DNA of 26,790 bases from positions 1 through 26,790 of the forward strand of contig JAKSDN010000024.1 in NCBI GenBank assembly GCA_022360075.1, written 5' to 3'. The notes under the pieces are model-generated. The model made no database searches. It saw only the letters and a list, made by a program, of their open reading frames with translations, and had not been told where the DNA came from. Source of the DNA: Kiloniellales bacterium (GTDB lineage: Bacteria > Pseudomonadota > Alphaproteobacteria > Kiloniellales > JAKSDN01). The position numbers and the translations under genes were made by a program. Each line of letters starts with the position of its first letter. Within the stretch, counting starts at the first letter, position 1. This document shows, piece after piece, positions 7,681 to 14,560 of this stretch.

Positions 7681-7853
7681 CCGGGTGCTCCGGTCAGGGC
7701 TGTTTGGTGTGGGAACCACAGCCTCACATCCCGGATCCCCGATGAACAACCTTCATAGCTTGCACAGCTAGAGCAGGACTATGCGATCAATCTGATCGCG
7801 GGCCCGCTCAAGCCTTGATCGACGGTCCGGGCGCGGATGTCGTGGCAAGACGT

Positions 7854-9365
7854 CTAGGCCGAGAACCGGTCGCGCCGGCACGTGCCGGCAAGCTCGCCCC
7901 AGAGAATCAGGAGCAGCACTGCAGCGGCCGCGAGGATCAACGCAAGGCTGATCGGGCGTTCCAGAAAGACCATCGAATCCCCGCGGCTCAGCTGCATGGC
8001 GCGACGCAGATTTTCCTCCATCATCGGTCCCAGGATGAAACCGAGCAGCAACGGCGCCGGCGGGCAGGCGAGCCGCTGGAGGAGATAGCCGAACAGGCCG
8101 AAGACGGCGAGGAACACCACGTGGAGCGTGCTGTTGGCGAGGCTGAAGACACCGATGGCAAGGAACGCCACCATCGCCGGGAACAACAGCCGGTAGGGAA
8201 TGGCGAGCACCCGCACCCAGATGCCGACCAGCGGCAGGTTGAGAACCAGCAGCAGCAGATTGCCGATCCACATGCTGACGATGAGCCCCCAGAACAGGCT
8301 TGGATGCGTCTCCATCACCTGCGGACCGGGCACGATGCCCTGGATCAGTAGCGCGCCCAGCATCAGCGCCGCCACGGCATCGCCCGGAATGCCGAGCGTC
8401 AAGGTGGGAATGAAACCGGTCTGGGCGGCGGCGTTGTTGGCCGCTTCCGGCGCGGCGACGCCCTCCACCGCCCCCTGGCCGAAGCGCGACGGATCCCGCG
8501 CCACGCGCTTCTCGACCGCATAGGCCATGAAGGCGCTCACCGTCGGTCCGGCGCCCGGCAACGCGCCGAGGGCCGAGCCGATGGCGCCGCCGCGCAACAT
8601 GGCGCCGGCCGACGTCTTGAGGTCGGCGAGGCGTGGGATGAGGGCCCGCCAGGGCAAGCGATCGGTGAGCGGCCGATAGGCGCCCCGCGCGTTGAGATTG
8701 GAAAGGATCTCCGCGAAGCCGAACAGGCCCATGGCGAGCACGACGAAGTTGAGCCCGTCCGCCAGCTCCACCACCCCGAAGGTGTAACGCCGCATGCCGG
8801 TGGCGACGTCAGTGCCGACGAGACCCAGGAGCAAGCCGAGAACCACCATGGCGAGCCCCTTCAGCATCGCCCCCGTCGACATCAGCGTAGCGGCGAGAAG
8901 GCCGAGCAACATCAAGGAGAAGTACTCTGCCGCCCCGAAGGAGAGGGCGAATCCGGCCAACGCCGGCCCCGCGAGGACGATGAGGAAGACCCCGAGGGTC
9001 CCGCCGAAGAAGGAGCAGATGGCGGCGATCATCAATGCCTGCCCGGCTCTGCCCTGGCGCGCCATCTGGTAACCGTCGAGACACACCACGGCCGCCGCCG
9101 CCGTGCCCGGCATGTTCAAGAGGATCGAGGTGGTGGAACTGCCGAACACCGCGCCGTAATAGATCCCGGCCAGCATGATGAGAGCGCCGAGCGGGTCAAG
9201 CCCGAAGGTTAGCGGCAGCACCATCGCGATGGTGGTGATCGCGCCAATCCCCGGCAAGACGCCGACCAACGTGCCGAGCAGCACGCCGAACGCGCTGTAG
9301 AGCAGGTTGGCCGGCGTCGCGGCGGCCCCAAGGCCGAGGAGGAGATTGCCGGCGAGCTCGCTCAT
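7854..9365 (-). CDS. tctA: TctA-type large permease of a tripartite tricarboxylate transporter
   Basis: Large inner-membrane subunit of a TTT secondary transporter, 503 residues, the standard TctA length. About twelve hydrophobic segments are visible, with the family hallmark GVLPGIGAITTIAMVLPLTF near residue 30, then GIYYGAVFGSSTTSILLNMP, and a second related motif near LPGAGPTVSAFMAYAVEKR. The start is the ATG at 9363-9365 (MSELAGNLLLGLG), which overlaps the tctB stop as ATGA; the longer open frame upstream is not needed. It acts with the small permease TctB and the periplasmic TctC from the same operon. TTT systems carry diverse carboxylates and related molecules, so the substrate is unknown. 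Confidence 0.94.
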   Translation of the reverse strand: MSELAGNLLLGLGAAATPANLLYSAFGVLLGTLVGVLPGIGAITTIAMVLPLTFGLDPLGALIMLAGIYYGAVFGSSTTSILLNMPGTAAAAVVCLDGYQMARQGRAGQALMIAAICSFFGGTLGVFLIVLAGPALAGFALSFGAAEYFSLMLLGLLAATLMSTGAMLKGLAMVVLGLLLGLVGTDVATGMRRYTFGVVELADGLNFVVLAMGLFGFAEILSNLNARGAYRPLTDRLPWRALIPRLADLKTSAGAMLRGGAIGSALGALPGAGPTVSAFMAYAVEKRVARDPSRFGQGAVEGVAAPEAANNAAAQTGFIPTLTLGIPGDAVAALMLGALLIQGIVPGPQVMETHPSLFWGLIVSMWIGNLLLLVLNLPLVGIWVRVLAIPYRLLFPAMVAFLAIGVFSLANSTLHVVFLAVFGLFGYLLQRLACPPAPLLLGFILGPMMEENLRRAMQLSRGDSMVFLERPISLALILAAAAVLLLILWGELAGTCRRDRFSA

Positions 9366-9880
9366 CTGAGGAAAGCAGGCAGCAGCGCGAACGGAAGGCC
9401 GAGCAGCAGCACGAAGAGCAGCGTCGCGAACCCGGCTACGGCGAGCCCCAGCAGCGGGGTCTCGCGCCAATGGAAACCCGGCCCCGCCGCCGCCGCGACG
9501 ATGATGGTAAGGAACGTCGCCAACACGAAGCCGAGCGGCCGCACGGCGAGCGCGAAAACGAGCACCGCGGCGGTGAGGCAGAAGGCTACACGCCAGCGCG
9601 CCCAGCCGCCCGGCCCGCGCAGTGCTCCAAATCCGCCGCGCCCTTCCACCCCGCGCCCGCGCAGCACCGCCTTCACCACCAGGACGAGACCGATGAGCAG
9701 CAGCAAGCCGCCAAGCGCCAGCGGGAAAAAGCCCGGCCCCATACGGACCGGCGTGCCTATGGGATAGTCCCGACCGAACAGCAGCGCCGCGGCCCCGAAG
9801 GCGGCGAACAGAAGGCCCGACCAGAAGTCCTTGTCGTGCAGCAGGGGAACGGGCGCGGCAGGTCTGTCGGGGCGATCCAT
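9362..9880 (-). CDS. tctB: TctB-type small permease of a tripartite tricarboxylate transporter
   Basis: Small membrane subunit, 172 residues from the ATG at 9878-9880 (MDRPDRPAAPVPLLHDKDFW). The upstream frame extension overlaps the amidase gene and was not used. Four hydrophobic segments are visible: GLLFAAFGAAALLFG, the stretch around FFPLALGGLLLLIGLVLVV, VAFCLTAAVLVFALAVRPLG and LLGLAVAGFATLLFVLLLGL. The segment RMGPGFFPLALG is typical of TctB. It starts 4 bp after the amidase stop and overlaps tctA by 4 bp, so amidase, tctB and tctA are one transcript. Confidence 0.92.
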   Translation of the reverse strand: MDRPDRPAAPVPLLHDKDFWSGLLFAAFGAAALLFGRDYPIGTPVRMGPGFFPLALGGLLLLIGLVLVVKAVLRGRGVEGRGGFGALRGPGGWARWRVAFCLTAAVLVFALAVRPLGFVLATFLTIIVAAAAGPGFHWRETPLLGLAVAGFATLLFVLLLGLPFALLPAFLR

Positions 9881-9884
9881 CGGC

Positions 9885-11345
9885 TCAGCCCGTTCCGGCC
9901 TCGCCCTCCCCCGGGAGCGCGGGTGGCCTCCGGCGATGCCAGTCGGTTGCCCTTTGGAACTGGTGTGCAGCGTTAAGCAGCCTGGCCTCGGCGAAAGGCC
10001 GGCCGATGAGCTGCAAGCCAACCGGCAGCCCGTCGTCGCAGAAGCCTGCCGGCACCGCCATCGCCGGCAAGCCGAGATAGTTGAACGGCCGGGTCATGTC
10101 GCCGATATGAGTCACCACCTCGGTCACATTGGTCGGGGTGGCGCGGACGGCGTTCAGCGACGGCACGGCGAAGGGGACAATCGGCGCGTGTAGGAGATCG
10201 CATTCGGCGAAGGCCGTGGCGAGAAAACGCCGGGTGACGGCGCCGCGCAGCCCGAGCGCCTCGATGTAGTGGGTCGCTGGCAGAGCGAGGCCGACACCGA
10301 GACGATAGCGGCTGAGGCGCATATAGGCCTCCGGCCGGGTACCAAGCCAACGCCGATGGCGCGCCGCCGCCTCGCTGCGGACAACGACGCCGCCGAGCGC
10401 GAGCGTGTCGGCGAGATCGGGCAGCCGGACCTCGACCAGTTCGACGCCGAGATCGCGAAACGCTGCGAGGCTTTCCCGCAACGGTCGGGCGACCGTCGGC
10501 GCCACCTTATCGTGCAGCTCGGTCGCGACGCCGAGCCGCACTCCCTTCAGCGGCCGTTCCAAATCCGCCTCGTAATCGGCCGGCGGCCGGCGGGCGGCGC
10601 CGGCATCGGCAGGGTCGGGACCGGCGACGAGGCTGAGTAGGCGAGCGCAGTCGCGGGCACTCCGTGCCATCGGGCCCGTCGCGTCCATGGACGGGGAGAG
10701 GGCCACCGTCCCATGTCTGCTGACCCGGCCTTGGGTCGGCTTGATCGCCGTGATGCCGCACATGGCGGCGGGAAGGCGCACCGATCCGCCGGTGTCCGAG
10801 CCGAGCCCGGCGCAGCAAAGCCGCGCCGCCACCGCAGCCCCGGTGCCGCTGGACGAGCCGCCCGGGATGCGTGTTGTGTCCCAGGGGTTGCGACAGGCGC
10901 CGAAATGGTCGTTATGGCCGGTCGGGTTTAACATGAATTCCGAAAGGTTGAGGGTCCCAAGCGCGATCGCCCCGGCGGCGTCGAGCCGGTCCAGCACCGT
11001 CGCCGTCTCGCGCGGCCGCGTCTCGGTCACGAGCGGCGATCCCGCCGTCGCCGGCTGGCCGGCGCGGTGGAAGATGTCCTTGTGGGCGAGTGGTACGCCA
11101 AGAAGCGGGGGCAGATCGGCGCAGGCGCCGGCGTGTAGCGCCTCCAGACGCCGATCGGCCGCCGCGGCTGCGGCCAGGGCGCCCTCGGCGTCAACGCTGA
11201 GGAACGCGTTGAGCACCGGCTGCGCGGCCGCAATGGCGTCAAGCGCGGCGGCGACCAGTTCGCGTGCGGAAATCCGCCCCGCCGCCAGGGCGGTGGCGGC
11301 CTCGACGGCATCAAGGGCAAGGGGATCAGTAATCGTCGTCGGCAT
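9885..11345 (-). CDS. Amidase signature family hydrolase
   Basis: Cytoplasmic amidase of 486 residues, normal for the family, hydrolysing an amide to acid and ammonia by a Ser-cisSer-Lys triad. The catalytic parts are visible: Lys89 in LAHKD, the cis-Ser in GGSSSG at 162-167, and the nucleophile Ser188 in SDTGGSVR. The N-terminus resembles GatA/AtzE relatives. It lies between tctC and tctB in one operon, with a 20-bp overlap with a small upstream ORF and 4 bp to tctB. The simplest reading is import of an amide by the TTT system and hydrolysis inside the cell. The substrate cannot be read from sequence; AtzE/AtzF-like, GatA-like and plain amidases share these motifs. Confidence 0.92.
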   Translation of the reverse strand: MPTTITDPLALDAVEAATALAAGRISARELVAAALDAIAAAQPVLNAFLSVDAEGALAAAAAADRRLEALHAGACADLPPLLGVPLAHKDIFHRAGQPATAGSPLVTETRPRETATVLDRLDAAGAIALGTLNLSEFMLNPTGHNDHFGACRNPWDTTRIPGGSSSGTGAAVAARLCCAGLGSDTGGSVRLPAAMCGITAIKPTQGRVSRHGTVALSPSMDATGPMARSARDCARLLSLVAGPDPADAGAARRPPADYEADLERPLKGVRLGVATELHDKVAPTVARPLRESLAAFRDLGVELVEVRLPDLADTLALGGVVVRSEAAARHRRWLGTRPEAYMRLSRYRLGVGLALPATHYIEALGLRGAVTRRFLATAFAECDLLHAPIVPFAVPSLNAVRATPTNVTEVVTHIGDMTRPFNYLGLPAMAVPAGFCDDGLPVGLQLIGRPFAEARLLNAAHQFQRATDWHRRRPPALPGEGEAGTG

Positions 11346-11637
11346 GATCGTCGAGGACGGCGAGAAAATCCTCTGGCAGATGCGCGAAGCCGAAGGCCCC
11401 CCTGAGCGGGGCCAGGGCGTCCGTGAGGTGGTCCAGCGTAGTGGCGACGGACGCCACTTCCGCTGACGCCGGGACTACATCCTGATATGCGGCGAGCTGG
11501 GCTTCAACCAACGCGCCGTCAATGCGACCACTTACCCTCGACACGAAAAGGAGATTCCCAACTATTGCAGGGCGATAGGCCACCGCGATGGCGGCGATCG
11601 GCGGCCCCGCTTTGCGGGAGGGCTGCCGAGAGAACAC
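11326..11637 (-). CDS. Small acidic protein upstream of the amidase, possibly AtzG-like subunit (start uncertain)
   Basis: Open frame of up to 103 residues ending 20 bp inside the amidase gene. It fills the gap between tctC (9 bp away if the GTG at 11637 is used) and the amidase. The second half is a clean small helical acidic protein: LVEAQLAAY, then EVASVATTLDHLTDALAPLR, then HLPEDFLAVLDDHADDDY. A later start is possible, for example the TTG at 11511, because the first 40 residues look unlike the rest. Position, size and overlap match atzG upstream of atzE, where AtzG is a small GatC-like stabilising subunit; sequence similarity is too weak to settle this. The first half also faintly recalls RidA (GNLLFVS). 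Confidence 0.45.
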   Translation of the reverse strand: MFSRQPSRKAGPPIAAIAVAYRPAIVGNLLFVSRVSGRIDGALVEAQLAAYQDVVPASAEVASVATTLDHLTDALAPLRGAFGFAHLPEDFLAVLDDHADDDY

Positions 11638-11646
11638 ACCACTCGT

Positions 11647-12609
11647 CTACTCCAGCTTAAGGTCGATGGAGGCGGCGAGTTCTTGCCACTTGTTCAATTC
11701 CGCGCGCACGAAGTCGGTGTACGCCGCTGCGGAGAGATCACCCGGCGCGACGCCCAAGTCCCGAAGCCGCTCGACTAGGGCGGGGTCCTTCAAGGCCTCG
11801 CGCACCGCCGCATTGAGCGTCTCCACCACCGCCTCGGGCGTGCCGGCCGGCGCGGAGATGCCGAACCAGGCCGTCGCCTCGTAATCGGGGACGCCGGCCT
11901 CGGCCACCGTGGGTACATCTGGAAACAACGCCGAGCGCTCGGGGCTGGTCACCGCCAGGATGCGCAGCCGCCCGTCCTGGACCGGACCGGCGATCGAGGT
12001 GATGCCGTCGATCACCGCTGGAATCTGGTTGCCGAGTACGTCGTTCCGAGCCGGCGCCGCGCCGCGATAGGGCACATGCTCCAGTTTGGCGCCGGTCATG
12101 TGTTTCAGGAGCTCGCCCGACATATGGACCGAGGTCCCGGTGCCGCCGGTGCCGTAGAGCACCGTCTCCTCCTTGGCCCGCTCCATGAACTCGCCCAGGG
12201 TCTCAGCCGGGAAAGAAGGGTGCACGACGATCGCGTTCGGCACCATGCCGACAAGCGCGACATGGGCGAAATCGCCATCCGGATCGTAGGGCACCTCGCG
12301 CAGCGCCGGCGCGACACCTTGGGAGGCAATGTTGGACATGAGGAGGGTGTAGCCGTCCGGATCGCTCGTGGCGACAGCAGCGGAGCCGACGGTCCCGCCG
12401 GCACCCGAGCGATTGTCGACGACCACTGTGGCACCGAGCCGCTCTTCCAGCTGGTCCGCGACCAGTCGGCCGAGGATGTCGGTGGTGCCGCCCGAGGAGA
12501 ACGGCACGACAAGGGTGATCTGACGGTCCGGATAGTCGGCGGCGGCCGGGACCACACCGAGGGCAAGGACAGCAGCAGCCAGCGCCGCGCCCAGCAGGCT
12601 TCGTTTCAT
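11647..12609 (-). CDS. tctC: TctC/Bug-family periplasmic solute-binding protein
   Basis: Periplasmic receptor of the TTT system, 320 residues from MKRSLLGAALAAAVLALGVV, a Sec signal peptide ending near PAAA. AGGAGG lies 10 bp before this ATG; an alternative ATG nine bases upstream sits almost on the ribosome-binding site and is less likely. Bug-family landmarks follow: YPDRQITLVVPFSSGGTTD, then VVDNRSGAGGTVG, SDPDGYTLLM, and HVPYRGAAPARNDVLGNQI. The gene lies 80 bp downstream of the cupin gene and upstream of the small ORF and amidase. Bug receptors bind carboxylates and many other small acids or amides, so the ligand is open. Confidence 0.93.
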   Translation of the reverse strand: MKRSLLGAALAAAVLALGVVPAAADYPDRQITLVVPFSSGGTTDILGRLVADQLEERLGATVVVDNRSGAGGTVGSAAVATSDPDGYTLLMSNIASQGVAPALREVPYDPDGDFAHVALVGMVPNAIVVHPSFPAETLGEFMERAKEETVLYGTGGTGTSVHMSGELLKHMTGAKLEHVPYRGAAPARNDVLGNQIPAVIDGITSIAGPVQDGRLRILAVTSPERSALFPDVPTVAEAGVPDYEATAWFGISAPAGTPEAVVETLNAAVREALKDPALVERLRDLGVAPGDLSAAAYTDFVRAELNKWQELAASIDLKLE

Positions 12610-12689
12610 TGGTGCCATTCCTCCTCTTTGTCGACAGTGGTTCTTGGGACTTGCTTTTCTCATGGGCCGGTGGATCGTGCCGAAGCGGA

Positions 12690-13205
12690 TTATCCGAAAT
12701 AGGCCCCTGCCTTGGGAATTGCCGGCACCGTCTTGTTTTCCTTGGCATCGCCGCCCATCGGATTACCGTCACGGTCCAACCGCGTCGGCCGGGGCTGCTT
12801 GTGGTTCGCCGGCGCGCCGACTCGGACCATGACAAGCGGTTCCTCCGAGACAACGTAGAAGCGATAGAAGGTGCCGCGCGGCAGCATGATGCCCTGGTTC
12901 TGAGTCAGCACCACGGCCTCCTCGCTCGGCCCGTAGAAGCGCGCCGCGCCGGCCAGAATGATGAAGACATGGTCCTCGTTCGGATGACAGTGCAGCGCGT
13001 TTTCTCCGCCGGAGGCATAGACCTTTAGCACGACGGCGAGATCATCGGTGGCGGCGAGCGGAGTGTCGCTGCGCCCCTGTTCAAGGAGCTGGGCGCGCAG
13101 CTTGAAGAGTTGCGGCTTCGCCCCCTCCGCCGCGAAGCGCTCAAGCCTCGCCCAGATATCCTCCACCGAACGCGCCGTCTCACGTTCCGCCGGCACAAGC
13201 GACAT
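12690..13205 (-). CDS. Cupin-domain protein, first gene of the transposon operon
   Basis: Single-domain cupin of 171 residues. The first cupin motif is GENALHCHPNEDHVFIILAG, giving likely metal ligands His72, His74 and Glu77 or His79. The second motif (GIMLPRGTFYRFYV) keeps Pro and Gly but lacks the usual histidine, so the metal site is incomplete or differently built. An N-terminal helical part (1-45) and a polar tail with NPMGGDAKENKTVP flank the barrel. GGGAG precedes the ATG at 13203-13205. Being first in an operon for uptake and hydrolysis suggests a small-molecule enzyme such as an isomerase or dioxygenase, or a ligand sensor; there is no DNA-binding domain. Confidence 0.85.
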   Translation of the reverse strand: MSLVPAERETARSVEDIWARLERFAAEGAKPQLFKLRAQLLEQGRSDTPLAATDDLAVVLKVYASGGENALHCHPNEDHVFIILAGAARFYGPSEEAVVLTQNQGIMLPRGTFYRFYVVSEEPLVMVRVGAPANHKQPRPTRLDRDGNPMGGDAKENKTVPAIPKAGAYFG

Positions 13206-13505
13206 GGCTCAGATCTCCCGAAGGTTCGCGGTCGAATGGGCGCGCCGCCGATTCGACCAAGAATGGCAGCACCCGTGACCAATCAGACAACACGCAGAAG
13301 TATGCATAACGATGGAAGCCCATTTCCCGATTGGCCGCCCCCCTGCCTCCCCGCTGCTGCCCTTGGCCCAAGAGCAGTAGCCACTCCGTGATCAACCTTC
13401 GTGGTAAATCACTCGCCAGCCATAACCGCCTTAAATGACTGACATTCAACAGCTATTGGAGACTACCAGTTCGATCTAGGTTTGTCTAGCTAAGACAACC
13501 GTTCG
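13206..13505. other. 300-bp non-coding region upstream of the cupin operon
   Basis: No convincing gene on either strand. It lies between the cupin start and the right arm of the transposon. It holds the candidate promoter and palindrome described at 13460-13500 and is otherwise featureless to my reading. It is visibly more AT-rich (about 13380-13500) than the coding regions around it. Confidence 0.6.
13460..13500 (-). promoter_or_regulatory. Candidate promoter and operator palindrome of the cupin-tctC-amidase-tctBA operon
   Basis: On the minus strand TAGACA (13488-13483), a 17-bp spacer, then TAGTCT (13465-13460) resemble a weak sigma-70 promoter. A near-perfect inverted repeat, GGTTTGTCT / AGACAACC with one extra T, spans 13479-13500 and covers the -35 box. 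It resembles GntR- or LysR-type operators, but no such regulator is encoded in the transposon. Confidence 0.3.
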
Positions 13506-13642
13506 TGTCGCTAACAGAGGATATGACCTCCGTAGCCCCTGCAAACGCTCCGTCCGTCTCATCCCCGCCCTCCATTCGGAGCGGTTCTAAATCCGGACAG
13601 ATCATTTGGTACCTACGGAGGTCATATCCTGTGTTATCGACA
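13506..13642. mobile_element. 137-bp internally deleted ISNCY-like element (MITE-like), right arm of the transposon
   Basis: It has 30-bp terminal inverted repeats (13506-13535 and 13613-13642) matching at 28 of 30 positions, starting TGTCGCTAACAG and TGTCGATAACAC. Its last 50 bp (13593-13642) align without gaps to the last 50 bp of the IS (6918-6967) at about 40 positions, ending CCGGACAGATC on the inner side. It is therefore a relative of that IS with its coding part deleted, in the same orientation, and not an exact copy. Confidence 0.8.
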
Positions 13643-13658
13643 GCTCTGCTGTTGTCCG
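13643..13658 (+). repeat. Right 16-bp target-site duplication of the composite transposon
   Basis: GCTCTGCTGTTGTCCG directly follows the right terminus at 13642 and matches 5690-5705 at 15 of 16 bases in the same orientation. The sequence beyond it (CGAACGCC) does not continue the match, and neither does the sequence before 5690. Confidence 0.75.
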
Positions 13659-13772
13659 CGAACGCCGCCGGCCCATCAGCCTGGGGCTGGCCCTGTCTCG
13701 CCCGAGCCCCTAAGATCGGCGGATTGCGAAATTGCGCACCCGCGCGAAGCGGGGCAGAGGGAGGATTGCCGT

Positions 13773-14192
13773 ATGACCAGCGTGAGCGTGACCCAGGAAT
13801 TGCCGGTTCCGGCCCAGATGGTTTGGACCACCATCGGTGGCTTCAATGCCTTGCCCGATTGGCATCCGGCTGTCGAAAAGAGCGACCTCTCGAATGACGG
13901 TGGCACGACGACGCGCAAGCTCTCGTTGGTCGGCGGCGGCACGATCCTGGAGAAGCTGGAGAAGGTCGACGACAACGAGCGCGTCTACAGCTACTCGATC
14001 CTCGAAGGCCCCCTGCCGGTCGCGAACTACACAGCGTCGATCCGGGTCAAGGCCACGGCGGGCGGCTGCTCGGTTGAATGGTCGAGCGAGTTCGAGCCTT
14101 CCGGCGCCTCCGAAAGCGATGCCGCCGCGGCGATTCGCGGCATCTATGAGGCCGGCTTCGGGAACCTGAAGAAGATGTTCGGCGCGGGCTGA
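13773..14192 (+). CDS. SRPBCC-superfamily protein (polyketide cyclase/dehydrase-like)
   Basis: Small cytoplasmic protein of 139 residues with the START/Bet v1-like helix-grip pattern. It starts MTSVSVTQELPVPAQMVWTT, continues GGFNALPDWHPAVEKSDL (the usual segment around the small helices), then alternating strands including ANYTASIRVKATAGGCSVEW, and ends in a long C-terminal helix (ESDAAAAIRGIYEAGFGNLK). GGGAGGA lies seven bases before the ATG. Such proteins bind small hydrophobic ligands in a central cavity; the actual role is unknown. It is monocistronic, just outside the right end of the transposon, so its original upstream neighbour would have been the amiC operon region. Confidence 0.85.
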   Translation: MTSVSVTQELPVPAQMVWTTIGGFNALPDWHPAVEKSDLSNDGGTTTRKLSLVGGGTILEKLEKVDDNERVYSYSILEGPLPVANYTASIRVKATAGGCSVEWSSEFEPSGASESDAAAAIRGIYEAGFGNLKKMFGAG

Positions 14193-14560
14193 GGGCCCGC
14201 TCGACAGGCCCGCGACGTGAGCGGCGGCCCCAGAAGGCGGGGTCCGGCGTCCTAAGTGGTGGCGCGGATCCTGCCTTTTCTTCAATAAGATAGAATGGGC
14301 TCGTGCGAGCGCCAGGGGCCGAGTGCTGGGCGGCTTGGGGCCTTGGCGTCCTGATCCCTGCTTCCTGCGCTTGAGACCGCACTTGGCAAGGCTGTCCGAA
14401 CAACCCTAAAGTGAAACCCGCTGGCCGCCTCAGGACAACAGCGGGAGCATACTGACCGTTTTCGAGCACGACCTGACGTCGCCGGCCAGACCGTTGGCAA
14501 GGCTAGTGCGAGCCGCAGCCGGCGGAGCGGCCATGGCCCGCTACGACAAACCGTACGGGC
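14193..14560. other. 368-bp intergenic region before the VCBS-repeat gene
   Basis: No convincing gene. It contains a candidate promoter at 14383-14412 and an 11-bp direct repeat TTGGCAAGGCT at 14383-14393 and 14494-14504. No strong terminator with a T run follows the SRPBCC gene. Confidence 0.5.
14383..14412 (+). promoter_or_regulatory. Candidate promoter of the VCBS-repeat gene
   Basis: TTGGCA (14383-14388), an 18-bp spacer, then TAAAGT (14407-14412). It lies about 150 bp upstream of the ATG at 14561. Match quality is moderate. Confidence 0.3.

Larger units (their letters stand above)
5706..13642. mobile_element. Predicted 7.9-kb ISNCY-type composite transposon carrying a TTT transporter and amidase operon
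   Basis: The outer ends start TGTCGATAGCA (left, + strand) and TGTCGATAACA (right, read on the minus strand), so they are inverted. They are flanked by a 16-bp direct repeat with one mismatch that abuts both ends exactly. The left arm is a 1262-bp IS with a broken transposase; the right arm is a 137-bp internally deleted relative. Neither arm has its own flanking duplication on the inner side, which supports movement as one unit. Cargo: IS481-type relic, tctA, tctB, amidase, AtzG-like ORF, tctC, cupin. With the only transposase frameshifted, it is probably immobile now unless helped in trans. Confidence 0.7.
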
